From: CAYMLL01 sp964390645
GTDB lineage: Bacteria > Planctomycetota > UBA8108
Reading direction: 5' to 3'
NCBI GenBank assembly: GCA_964390645.1
Contig: CAYMLL010000110.1
Coordinates: 1 to 21,559, forward strand
DNA: 21,559 nucleotides
A program made the translations under genes and the position numbers. The notes beneath the pieces were generated by a model, which worked only from the letters and a program-made list of their open reading frames with translations, made no database searches and was not told where the DNA came from. Shown piece by piece: positions 1 to 7,802 of this stretch; the first letter of the stretch is position 1; each line of letters starts with the position of its first letter.

Positions 1-152
1 GGTGTGAAGGGTTGTCAGGTGTACGGTAAGAACCCGCCATGGTGCCAGAACGCGAGCGGGCGGGCAAGAGCCGAGGACGCGTCGCAGGGCAACGCGGAGA
101 CCGCTCTTTTCCTGTCCCGATCCGCTCGCGCTGTCCGGACCCCTTCGCGGAG

Positions 153-1577
153 CTATCCGCAGACCTCGTGCAGGACGCGCCCGTGTACATCCGTCAGACG
201 CATGTCCCTGCCGCTGAAGCGGAAGGTCATCCGTTTGTGGTCCATCCCCAGCAGGTGCAGCATCGTTGCGTGCAGGTCGTGAAGCTGCGCCCTTCCCTCG
301 ATCGCGTGGTAGCCGTAGTCGTCCGTTGCGCCGTGGACGGTGCCACCCTTGATACCGCCTCCCGCCATCCACAGCGAGAAGCCGAAGGGGCTGTGGTCAC
401 GGCCGTCGCTTCCCTGCGCGAAGGGGGTGCGGCCGAACTCTCCGGAGAAAATCAGCAGTGTCGAGTCGAGGAGTCCGCGCTGATCCAGGTCCTTGATGAG
501 CCCCGCGATGGGCTGGTCGACGGCGCGGGAGTTGTCGCCGTGGTTCTTCTTGATATTGACGTGCGCGTCCCAGCGGTCGCAGCCACCGATGTGCGGACAG
601 GTGAGCTCGATGAACCGGACGCCCCGTTCGACGAGGCGCCGGGCCATGAGGCACTGTCGGCCGTAGGTCTTCGTGGGACCGAACTTGGCTTCCAGACCGT
701 AGAGCCGACGCGTCGCTCGGCTCTCGCCCTGGATGTCGATGAGCTCGGGAACGGCGCTCTGCATGCGGAAGGCCATCTCGTAGTTGGAGATCGCCGACTC
801 GAGCTGGTCGACCGCACCCATCGTCTCGACGACCCCTCGGTCGAGCTTGCGCATCAGCGCGATCTTGGCTCGTTGCAGCTTCTCTGTCCTCTCCGCTCGC
901 CGGATGTTGGCAAGTGGCTTGTCACCTCCCTTGAAAATCGATCCCTGGTGAGTCGCCGGCAGAAAGCCGTTGTTGAAGTTGTCGAGACCTCCGGACGGAA
1001 TCAGCCCACCGTCGAGCACGATAAAGCCCGGCAGGTCGTTGCAGGCGCTACCGAGCCCGTACGTTGTCCATGCTCCCATGCTCGGGCGTCCTTGCATTCC
1101 GGAACCCGTGTGCAGGAAGAAGTTGGCCGTGTTGTGCTCGGAGAACGGCGCCGTCATCGAGCGGATGATGGCGATCCGGTCGGCGCAGTTGCCGATGTGC
1201 GGGAAGAGGTCGCTGAACTCGAGCCCGCTCTCGCCGTGGCGCCGGAACGGCCAGTGCGATCGGTAGACGGTGCCGATGTTGTTGAACTGCGTCGGCTGCA
1301 TCCTGGCACTGAAGGGCCTGCCGTGCTCGCGATCGAGCCGCGGCTTGGGGTCGAAGCTGTCGGTCTGTGCGACCCCGCCGTCGATGTAGAAGAAGATGAC
1401 GCTCTTCGCCCTGGGCTCGAAGTGCGTCGGCTTCGGTGCGAAGGGGCTGCCGCGGGCAGCGCGCGCTCGATCTTGCGACAGCATCGTCGCCAGGGCGATG
1501 GCTCCAAATCCGTTGGCGCACTGCGCCAGCATCTGACGGCGGGTCGTCGGTCGGAGCTGAAATCGTCCGCAGTGCAT
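153..1577 (-). CDS. DUF1501 family secreted protein (Tat-like signal)
   Basis: A 474-residue member of the DUF1501 family, which belongs to the alkaline-phosphatase/sulfatase-like superfamily and is abundant in planctomycetes. Its biochemical role is not established. The N terminus carries a twin-arginine-like signal (TTRRQML, residues 11-17, then a hydrophobic run GFGAIALATML), so export in a folded state is likely. Family motifs visible are FFYIDGGVAQTDSFDPKP near 62-79, EHNTANFFLHTG, WDAHVNIKKNH, GEFGRTP at 379-385 and GRDHSP at about 392-397. The ATG at 1577 is chosen because it lies 20 bases after the stop of the upstream DUF1553 gene and is preceded by GAGG nine bases away; longer starts would overlap that gene. 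The tight spacing implies co-transcription. DUF1501 and DUF1553 partners are habitually adjacent in PVC genomes. The metal or substrate is unknown. Confidence 0.93.
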   Translation of the reverse strand: MHCGRFQLRPTTRRQMLAQCANGFGAIALATMLSQDRARAARGSPFAPKPTHFEPRAKSVIFFYIDGGVAQTDSFDPKPRLDREHGRPFSARMQPTQFNNIGTVYRSHWPFRRHGESGLEFSDLFPHIGNCADRIAIIRSMTAPFSEHNTANFFLHTGSGMQGRPSMGAWTTYGLGSACNDLPGFIVLDGGLIPSGGLDNFNNGFLPATHQGSIFKGGDKPLANIRRAERTEKLQRAKIALMRKLDRGVVETMGAVDQLESAISNYEMAFRMQSAVPELIDIQGESRATRRLYGLEAKFGPTKTYGRQCLMARRLVERGVRFIELTCPHIGGCDRWDAHVNIKKNHGDNSRAVDQPIAGLIKDLDQRGLLDSTLLIFSGEFGRTPFAQGSDGRDHSPFGFSLWMAGGGIKGGTVHGATDDYGYHAIEGRAQLHDLHATMLHLLGMDHKRMTFRFSGRDMRLTDVHGRVLHEVCG

Positions 1578-1597
1578 GTCGCAGCGCCTCGAGGCCT

Positions 1598-4500
1598 TCA
1601 ATCCAGGAAGATGAACTCTTTGACGTTGATCAGCGTGTGACAGAGGTCGATCCACACGCGCTCGCGAGCGGATGACGGGTTGCCGGCGTCGTACTGCTGC
1701 GCCTGCGTATCGAGGAAGCCCAACGCCGCCTCCGTCTCGAACACGCGCGGCGGGCGGTTGAACGCGTCGTGGTATGCGATCTCGATGATGCCCCTGTCGT
1801 CGCGACCCTTGTTCTCCGCCAGGAGCCGCTTGCCCCAGATGCCGGCCTGCTGATGGACGAGCGCATCGTTGAGCAGGATCAGCGGCTGCGCCGGGGCGTT
1901 CGAGACGCTGCGCCGTCCGATCGTCATGAACGGGATCGGCTTGTCGAAAGCGAGCAGCATCGCCGCCAGATGGTTGCGCCTGACCTCCGTGTAGATGCTG
2001 CGCCTTCCGTCGCCGTCGAGGGGTCCGCTGCCCGCAGGACTGCGGTTGCCGCGCATGAACGGCGTGATGTGAACCATGATGCTCTTGCCGTAGGTGCGCC
2101 TGTCGAGGCGCCCGGAGACCGCGAGAACCCTGTCGCGGATCGACTCGGCCGGAAGGCGTCGAACGCGCATGCGGTGAAAGAGCTTGTTCTCCGGGTCGAT
2201 CTCCGCCCCGCTCGCATTCGGTCGGCTCGACATGCGGTAGGTGCTCGTGAGGACGACCTCGCGGATGGTCCTTTTCAGTGACCAGCCGTTCGCGACCAGT
2301 CGCCGGGCCAGATGATCGAGCAGATCCGGGTGCGTCGGCGCGATTCCCATGACGCCGAAGTCATCGACGGACTGGACGATGCCGCGTCCCAGCAGGTGAT
2401 GCCAGATACGGTTGACGATGACGCGCGAGACGAGGGGGTTGTCCGGTGAAGCGAGTCTACGCGCGAGCTCCAGCCTGCCGCTGCCGCGTTTCGGACGCGC
2501 CGGAAGATTGCCGTTCGCGTGGAACGCGGCGAGCTCGGCTCGCGGCACGAGGTGTCTCGATCGGTTCTTGTGGTTGCCGCGGATGTGGATCGGCTCGTCC
2601 TCGGAGCTCCCGTCGAGAAGCGCGAGCGCGTGGATCGCGCCGGGAATCCGGTTCTCGATGCGCGACTTCTCCTCGCGGTACGCGCGTACGCGGTCGGCGA
2701 GCTTCTCGCGTAGGTCGGGCTTTCGCTCCAGGAGACCTTCGTGCCGGACGAGCCACGAGAGCAGACGCGCGTGGTCCTTCGGGCCGTCGCGGCGGGCGAG
2801 GTCGCGCCCGGCGAGACGATCGACGCTCGTCTGCAAGCGCTCCGCGAAGAGCTCGGCGAGCTTTCGCGGGCTCGATCCCTCGGCGTCCCGGAGCCAGCTT
2901 CTGAGCTGCTCGTTGGGCTCGAAGACCTCCGGTGGCGGACGATCCGACCAGAGCACCTTGTCGATCGCGAAGCCCTCACCCGGCGAGAACTCCGCGTGGA
3001 TGCGGTGCCCCATGTAGTCTCGCACCTGCTGCGAGTGCCACGCCCACTTTCGCGGGTCGCCCTTGATCGTCTTCTTGACGCCGCCGTGGAGCGGCCCCTC
3101 GACGACCCGGTGCGAGTCGACCGCCAGAAAGATGGTCCCGCTGCCCCGAACACGGTACCAGATGTGGTCCGCCTCGACCTCGAAGGTCGGCGTGCGGAGG
3201 AAGCCGCTGAGCCGTCTCGACGGCAGCGAGCTGTCGGCGAAGCCCTCGTGGATCACGGCCGTGATCGGCTGCTCTGCGGTGCCGATGATGATCCCGCCGG
3301 CGAGCCTCGGCGACGCGCCGAAGCGGTGGCCGCTGGGGATCCAGTCCTCGTCGCGGCAGCGCGAGTAGTCGACGATAACGTCAGCGTCCGAGAACGAGTG
3401 CCGCTGCGGCGTGTAGTTGCGCTCTCCGTCCTTGACGCTTCTCGTCACGACCGTCGAAGCCAGCTCCGTGCTCGTCTCGGCCTGTCGTCTCCTCCACGCT
3501 TCGAGGACCGTCTCCTTTCTCTCGCGGATCTCGTCGAGGCTGGCCTTGCCGGCCGCGACGACCGAGAACGCGTGGAGAGGGTCGTTCGCATCCGTCGCGG
3601 CCGCGGCCAGGTGAGCGCGGACTCTCTGGAGCGTCTTCGTGTCGAGCCCCTCCGTACCCGTCCCGCCGGCACCAGCGTGAGCGGCGATCAGGTACGCGGG
3701 CAGTCGCGCCAGCTGAGCGCGCTTCTCGGCGGCGAAATCGGCGATAATCGCGGGCAGACGGCTCTCGTCGAGTCGAGCGAGGTCGTCGACGACCTTCTTC
3801 TGCCCCACCGGGTCCGAGACGTCCGCCAGCTGGAAGCCGGAGCTCTGCAGGTAGCCGAACATCGCGTAATAGTCGGCCTGCGAGATCGGGTCGAACTTGT
3901 GCTCGTGGCAGCGTGCGCAGCCCAGGCTGAGGCCGAGGAAGGTACGCGAGAACACGTCGATCTGATTGTGCACTCGGCTGGCCTCGTCGCCGCGGATGTC
4001 GACCGGGGAGTGTGTCGCCTCGCCGAGATGCCAGAAGCCGGTGCCCTGGATCGACTGGTTCGTGCGGGCGCGCGGATCGAGGCGCGGATTTTCGACGAGG
4101 TCGCCGGCGATGTGCTCGATCATCCACCGGTCGTACGGCACGTCAGCGTTGAAGCCCTTGATGACGTAATCGCGAAAGCGCCACGCCTCCGGGATCGCAT
4201 AGTCGCTCTCGTGGCCACGCGTCTCCGCGAAACGCACCAGGTCCAGCCAGTGCTGCCCCCAGTGCTCACCGTAGTGCGGCGACTCGAGCAGGCGGTCGAC
4301 CACGCTCTCGAAGGCCGTCGGGGAGGCGTCCCCCAGAAAGGCGTCGACCTCCGCACGTGTGGGCGGCAGTCCGGTGAGATCGAAGGTGACGCGACGGATC
4401 AAGGTGCGACGGTCGGCCTCACCGTTCGGGACGATACCCCTGGCCTCGAGCTTCGAGAGGACAAAGCGGTCGATGTCCGACCGCACCCGGTCCGTGCTCT

Positions 4501-5020
4501 CCACGGGGGGCGCTGCACTCGGGGCGACCGGGCGCCACGCCCAGCTTCGAGGATCACTTCCGGGGGAGCCTCTCGGCTCGTCCCTTGCCGGCTCTGCGTC
4601 CTTCGAGTCGAGCGGGACCGTCGCTCCACGCGGGTCCGGCGCGCCCATCCTCACCCACCGCTCGAGGTCCGCGATCCGAGCGGCGGGCAGCTTCCTCTTC
4701 GGCGGCATACGGAGGTCGGGATCGTCGTAGCGGACCGCCTCGATGATGAGGCTCGCGCGCGGATTCCCGGGCACGAGGGCCGGGCCACGGTCTCCTCCCT
4801 TCGCCCAGCCGGCCCTGGAGTCGAGGCGTAACCCGCCTTTCGGGCGCTTCTTCGCTGCGGAGTGACACGGGTAGCAGCGCTCGACGAGAAGGGGGCGGAT
4901 CCTGTTCTCGAAGAAATCGACGCCGCCGGCCGTCTCACTCCCGTCGGCGGCCAGACCTTCGAAGGAAGTCGCTCCGCAGAGGACCGAGGCGAGTATCGAG
5001 ATGGCTCTCTTCGCGCGCAT
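1598..5020 (-). CDS. PSCyt1 / DUF1549 / DUF1553 secreted cytochrome-like protein
   Basis: About 1140 residues with the planctomycete architecture PSCyt1-DUF1549-DUF1553. A signal peptide (MRAKRAISILASVLCGATSF) is followed by a haem-binding CYPCH at about residues 49-53. DUF1549 starts near 181 (DIDRFVLSKLEARGI) and holds a second CxxCH (CARCHEHKFDP) at about 367-371. DUF1553 spans roughly 850-1125 (NPLVSRVIVNRIWHHLLGRG, and SARERVWIDLCHTLINVKEF at the C terminus). Residues about 605-695 (LRTPTFEVEADHIWYRVRGSG ... AIDKVLWSDRPPP) look like a beta-rich, carbohydrate-binding-type insertion. The protein probably acts outside the cytoplasmic membrane in polysaccharide capture or oxidation, but the chemistry of these families is not settled. 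The ATG at 5020 is preferred over upstream in-frame starts because the signal peptide begins there and a purine-rich GGAAGAGAG lies just upstream. It is the first gene of a two-gene unit with the DUF1501 gene. Confidence 0.93.
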   Translation of the reverse strand: MRAKRAISILASVLCGATSFEGLAADGSETAGGVDFFENRIRPLLVERCYPCHSAAKKRPKGGLRLDSRAGWAKGGDRGPALVPGNPRASLIIEAVRYDDPDLRMPPKRKLPAARIADLERWVRMGAPDPRGATVPLDSKDAEPARDEPRGSPGSDPRSWAWRPVAPSAAPPVESTDRVRSDIDRFVLSKLEARGIVPNGEADRRTLIRRVTFDLTGLPPTRAEVDAFLGDASPTAFESVVDRLLESPHYGEHWGQHWLDLVRFAETRGHESDYAIPEAWRFRDYVIKGFNADVPYDRWMIEHIAGDLVENPRLDPRARTNQSIQGTGFWHLGEATHSPVDIRGDEASRVHNQIDVFSRTFLGLSLGCARCHEHKFDPISQADYYAMFGYLQSSGFQLADVSDPVGQKKVVDDLARLDESRLPAIIADFAAEKRAQLARLPAYLIAAHAGAGGTGTEGLDTKTLQRVRAHLAAAATDANDPLHAFSVVAAGKASLDEIRERKETVLEAWRRRQAETSTELASTVVTRSVKDGERNYTPQRHSFSDADVIVDYSRCRDEDWIPSGHRFGASPRLAGGIIIGTAEQPITAVIHEGFADSSLPSRRLSGFLRTPTFEVEADHIWYRVRGSGTIFLAVDSHRVVEGPLHGGVKKTIKGDPRKWAWHSQQVRDYMGHRIHAEFSPGEGFAIDKVLWSDRPPPEVFEPNEQLRSWLRDAEGSSPRKLAELFAERLQTSVDRLAGRDLARRDGPKDHARLLSWLVRHEGLLERKPDLREKLADRVRAYREEKSRIENRIPGAIHALALLDGSSEDEPIHIRGNHKNRSRHLVPRAELAAFHANGNLPARPKRGSGRLELARRLASPDNPLVSRVIVNRIWHHLLGRGIVQSVDDFGVMGIAPTHPDLLDHLARRLVANGWSLKRTIREVVLTSTYRMSSRPNASGAEIDPENKLFHRMRVRRLPAESIRDRVLAVSGRLDRRTYGKSIMVHITPFMRGNRSPAGSGPLDGDGRRSIYTEVRRNHLAAMLLAFDKPIPFMTIGRRSVSNAPAQPLILLNDALVHQQAGIWGKRLLAENKGRDDRGIIEIAYHDAFNRPPRVFETEAALGFLDTQAQQYDAGNPSSARERVWIDLCHTLINVKEFIFLD

Positions 5021-5065
5021 CGACGGGGCTCTCTTCCGGATCGAGGAAGCGTGGTCCGTGCGGCA

Positions 5066-5071
5066 AGTATA
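5066..5071 (-). promoter_or_regulatory. candidate -10 element for the DUF1553-DUF1501 unit
   Basis: Read on the minus strand, this site is TATACT, five of six matches to the sigma-70 -10 consensus in an otherwise GC-rich gap. It lies about 45 bases upstream of the ATG at 5020. No good -35 box is seen at 17 bases, so this rests on the -10 alone. Confidence 0.3.
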
Positions 5072-5114
5072 GCGTCGTGTGGTGAGACGAGAAAGGTTCG
5101 CAGCGCACGGCGAA

Positions 5115-5146
5115 GCCGGGTACCTAGGCGGTTCCTTCGTACCGGC
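5115..5146. promoter_or_regulatory. inverted repeat in divergent promoter region (candidate operator)
   Basis: The arms are GCCGGGTAC (5115-5123) and GTACCGGC (5139-5146). They pair over eight bases with one bulged G and a 15-base spacer. The repeat sits where the -35 region of the rightward gene would be, immediately upstream of TATACT at 5155. It could be an operator or chance; no regulator gene is nearby. Confidence 0.25.
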
Positions 5147-5154
5147 GCCCGCGA

Positions 5155-5160
5155 TATACT
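5155..5160 (+). promoter_or_regulatory. candidate -10 element for the DUF442-like gene
   Basis: TATACT, the same hexamer as the leftward candidate, lies about 39 bases before the GTG start at 5199 and leaves room for the ribosome binding site at 5184-5189. There is no convincing -35 box. Confidence 0.33.
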
Positions 5161-5183
5161 TCGTCCTCCCCATCGCAGCTCTG

Positions 5184-5189
5184 AAGGAG
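5184..5189 (+). promoter_or_regulatory. ribosome binding site that sets a GTG start
   Basis: AAGGAG lies nine bases before GTG at 5199. It decides the start of the following gene, because the reading from that GTG gives a complete signal peptide and no ATG fits as well. Confidence 0.75.
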
Positions 5190-5198
5190 AACAACTTC

Positions 5199-6111
5199 GT
5201 GTCCTCGACCATCCCAGCCCTCCGTGATGTCTCTCGCCTCGGCAAGCCGATCTTCCTTCTCGCCGCCGCCGCGCTGATCGTGTCCCAGGTCTCGTGCAGC
5301 TACGTCGGCTGCACCTGCGTCGACTGTCCCGGTGGCGTGGCAGGCGGGTCCGCAGATCCCGCGAACCTTCGTGAGGCCGCGGAGACGGAAGCTACCGNNN
5401 NNNNNNNNNNNNNNNNNNNNNNNNNNNNNNNNNNNNNNNNNNNNNNNNNNNNNNNNNNNNNNNNNNNNNNNNNNNNNNNNNNNNNNNNNNNNNNNNNACG
5501 GTTCCAGCGCGACCGACGGTTCCAGCGCGACCGACGGTTCCAGCGCGACCGACGGTTCCAGCGCGACCGAGGGCAAGATCTCGCTCGCCGCTGCCGTCGG
5601 GAGCGACGTGTTGCCGGCCGCCCTTCTCGATCCGAAGGCGTCGGAGACCTACTTCCCTTTGCGAGGCTCCTGCCAGCATCTCGGCGAGGACTACATCCTG
5701 ACCGGCCAGCTGGCACAGCCCGACCTCGACTTCGGCAAGCAGAACGGCGTCAAGAGCGTCATCCTGGTGCGGATGCAGCGCGAGCTCGGCGGGCTCGGTT
5801 TCGAGATGGGGCCCCACGTCCAGGGGCTGGGGCTCGCCTACACGCACCTGCCGATCGGTCCGGACCTGATGACGGACGAGCTGGCAGAGAGGTTCGTCGA
5901 CACCGTGACGAAGGCCGAGAAGCCACTGATGATCGTCGGCTCGAACGGCAACCGCGTCTGGGGGCTCTGGGCGCTCTACCTCGGCTCACGCTGGGGAGTG
6001 CCGGTCGACGACGTTCAGGCCGTCGCGACAAAGGCCGGCATCAAGAAGCTCGTTATCGACGACTTCGTCCGCGCTCACCTCGCGGCTCGGGCAAAGAGCT
6101 CGACTGAGTAG
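5199..6111 (+). CDS. exported DUF442-like phosphatase-fold protein lacking catalytic Cys; interrupted by gap
   Basis: From GTG 5199 the product starts with a hydrophobic signal segment (PIFLLAAAALIVSQ) and a Cys-rich stretch (CSYVGCTCVDC) resembling a lipoprotein or exported tether. The gap at 5398-5497 follows, then a DGSSAT repeat linker, then a domain of about 150 residues. That domain resembles the DUF442/beta-lactamase-hydrolase-like dual-specificity phosphatases (YILTGQLAQPDL, GLGLAYTHLPIGPDLM, GNRVWGLWALYL). In that family the P-loop reads HCxxxNR or HCxxGNR. Here it is IVGSNGNR (about 5932-5955), so the expected His and the nucleophilic Cys are Val and Gly. The Arg is kept. This suggests a non-catalytic phosphatase fold. 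The two sides of the gap are in different frames only because of the 100-N placeholder. The gene is divergent from the DUF1553 unit and convergent with the BNR_4 gene. Function is unknown. Confidence 0.8.
5398..5497. other. assembly gap (100 N)
   Basis: Exactly 100 Ns, the usual placeholder for a gap of unknown size. Its right flank is a perfect 18-base tandem repeat, and its left flank ends in ACCG, as each repeat unit does. The assembly very probably broke in the repeat array. Confidence 0.97.
5498..5569 (+). repeat. four perfect 18-bp tandem repeats encoding a DGSSAT linker
   Basis: The unit ACGGTTCCAGCGCGACCG occurs four times without mismatch at 5498, 5516, 5534 and 5552, followed by a diverging AGGGCAAG. 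In the gene's frame it encodes a Gly/Ser/Ala/Thr/Asp hexapeptide, a flexible linker between the exported N terminus and the phosphatase-fold domain. The true copy number is hidden by the adjacent gap. Confidence 0.95.
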
Positions 6112-6200
6112 CCGTCGGCTTCGTCGTGCGGTGCAGGTGTCGTTCGCACGGTCGTCTCCTGTTCTCCCGCGGTGTGCTCATCGTGGGCGCCGCCTGCGTA

Positions 6201-7544
6201 TCACGGAAGAACCCACCAGACGCGGTTGGCGACCACCTGGCGGTTGTTCTCGCCGCGCGTGCCGTCCGTGAAGATAATCCCGGGCGTTGACACGCGGTTG
6301 TGTCCCGTTGGCCGCTCGATGCTCGGCAGCCAGTGCGGCCTCGTCTCGTCGGGCTTCGACAGGAGCCGTGCCTCAAATCTCTCGCCGCCGTCCTGCGAGA
6401 CCAACAGCGCGATCTCGCTTGACGGATGGCCCCAGACGGTCTCGTCGGCGCCGTCGGGAGGGCGGATTCGCGTCAGCACGACGAGGAGCCGCCCGGCCGC
6501 GTCGTAGCAGAGACCGCCGGGAAGCGTCAGTCCGTGCCCCTTCCACGACGGCGGCAGATGTGGCAGCAAGGAGCGAGTCGTCCACTTCCCGGGCGCGTCG
6601 AGCCGCGACACCCAGGCCTCGATCGGCACGTCATCGTAGTAGCTGTGAAGAAGAAGTGGACGCCCCCTGGCGTCGACCGCGATCGCACCGCAGCGCAGGC
6701 CGTAGCCGACACCCTCCGCAGCCCGAGCGACGGGCTCGGCCGTGGCTGCCGTCGCGGGAAGCGCGACCACGGCGCCGTTGGAGCGAGTCCAGGTATCGCC
6801 GCCGTCGGTGCTGCGCAGGTACGAGACGGTGTGACCACGCCGAGGCCGTCCACCGTGGAAGCGACAGGAGAGATGCAGCGTCTTCCCGTCCGGCGAGAAT
6901 GTCATCGCTTCCTGGAAGTGGGAGTATCCGCTCGCGCTCGCCTCGAGGATGGCAGTCGGCTTCCCCCACTCGCCGCCCGCCGGCTTGCGAAGCAGGTGCA
7001 CATGCCAGGGGCCGGGGCGGCTGACGCGGCAGGTCAGGTAGAGCGTGTCGTCGGCGCCGCAGACGAGTGTCGGGTAGGTCGCACGCGTGTCGACGCGCTC
7101 CTCGTCTCCCCACCGGCTCACGTCGTTCGGACGCATCGATCGACGGTACTGCATCGGATGGTGGTGCGGGCCGTACGCGATGTGAAGGAATCCCTTGCTG
7201 TCGATCGTCAGCGCGGGACCGCCATGATTGTCCTTCGCGTCCCCCACCGTCGTCGTCGCCGACCACTGGCCGCTCGCACGATCGAGCGTACGTGCCTTGA
7301 CGAGGAACTTGCCGTTCTCGGAGTCGAGCCATGCGACGTGCGTGTGGCTTCCGAGCGTGACGATCTTGTTCGACTCCGCGTAGCCGGTGGCCCTTCCGCA
7401 GCCGCTCGACGAGAGAAGGAAGGGTCGGTTCTCTCCCGGACTCTCCGACTCGTCCGCGAATCCCCCTTCTGCGACGTCGAGCAGTGTCGCGCCGGCGATC
7501 ACTCCGAGAGCCTCTCGCCGCGTCAAGCTGCCCTTCTCCTTCAT
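6201..7544 (-). CDS. Tat-like secreted BNR_4 beta-propeller protein
   Basis: A 447-residue protein whose N terminus (LTRREALGVIAGATLL) looks like a twin-arginine signal. The body fits the BNR_4 propeller family: DNHGGPALTIDSKGFLHIAYG at about 105-125, HHHPMQYRRS at 127-136, and two Asp-box motifs, STDGGDTW at 245-252 and SQDGGERF at 383-390. BNR_4-type propellers include uncharacterised planctomycete proteins and are related to the ulvan lyases of families PL24/PL25, so a glycan lyase or glycan-binding role is possible. No catalytic assignment can be made by eye. The ATG at 7544 is supported by a near-perfect AGGAGG four bases upstream; the open frame further upstream lacks such support. It is transcribed away from the cytochrome gene across a 258-bp divergent region and towards the DUF442-like gene. 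Confidence 0.85.
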   Translation of the reverse strand: MKEKGSLTRREALGVIAGATLLDVAEGGFADESESPGENRPFLLSSSGCGRATGYAESNKIVTLGSHTHVAWLDSENGKFLVKARTLDRASGQWSATTTVGDAKDNHGGPALTIDSKGFLHIAYGPHHHPMQYRRSMRPNDVSRWGDEERVDTRATYPTLVCGADDTLYLTCRVSRPGPWHVHLLRKPAGGEWGKPTAILEASASGYSHFQEAMTFSPDGKTLHLSCRFHGGRPRRGHTVSYLRSTDGGDTWTRSNGAVVALPATAATAEPVARAAEGVGYGLRCGAIAVDARGRPLLLHSYYDDVPIEAWVSRLDAPGKWTTRSLLPHLPPSWKGHGLTLPGGLCYDAAGRLLVVLTRIRPPDGADETVWGHPSSEIALLVSQDGGERFEARLLSKPDETRPHWLPSIERPTGHNRVSTPGIIFTDGTRGENNRQVVANRVWWVLP

Positions 7545-7548
7545 CGAT

Positions 7549-7554
7549 CCTCCT
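7549..7554 (-). promoter_or_regulatory. strong ribosome binding site for the BNR_4 gene
   Basis: On the minus strand AGGAGG lies four bases before ATG 7544. It fixes the start at the Tat-like signal and argues against the in-frame extension up to 7814. Confidence 0.75.
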
Positions 7555-7802
7555 GGAGCGCGTAGGATAAGCGGTCTTCCCGGATGATCCAGGAGACACC
7601 GTTGCGATAACAAGCCGACGCGAGTCGGGAATGGTGTGGCGGCAGCTTCGGCCGCAAGCGGGTGTCTCACGCCTCGCGACCCGGAGCTGTCGTCGCAATC
7701 CGTCCAGACGAAGGCGACGCTGCCTTGTAGCCGGTGGAACTCGGATCGTCCGATTCCGGCTGGAGAGGACGAGTATAGGTGGAGCGACGAGACGGAGAAA
7801 GG

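Noticed and set aside
39..1640. A 533-codon plus-strand open frame opposite the DUF1501 gene
   Set aside because: Antisense shadow; no family features and it runs through the DUF1553 stop on the other strand.
2741..4831. A 696-codon plus-strand open frame opposite the DUF1553 gene
   Set aside because: Its composition is dominated by Arg, Val and Asp with no recognisable motif; the minus-strand frame has signal peptide, CxxCH and DUF1553 motifs.
5332..6111. A separate gene starting at ATG 5332, just before the 100-N gap
   Set aside because: Translation between 5332 and the gap (MAWQAGPQIPRTF) is not protein-like. The GTG at 5199, in another frame, has a strong ribosome binding site and signal peptide, and the flanks fit one gene.
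6112..6200. GTGCG/CGCAC inverted repeat in the convergent gap as a terminator
   Set aside because: Five-base stem with a 14-base loop and no T-run; not distinguishable from chance.
7545..7802. -10-like TATAGG (plus) and TATCCT (minus) in the divergent BNR_4/cytochrome region
   Set aside because: Each matches only four of six positions and neither has a -35 partner at a usable distance.
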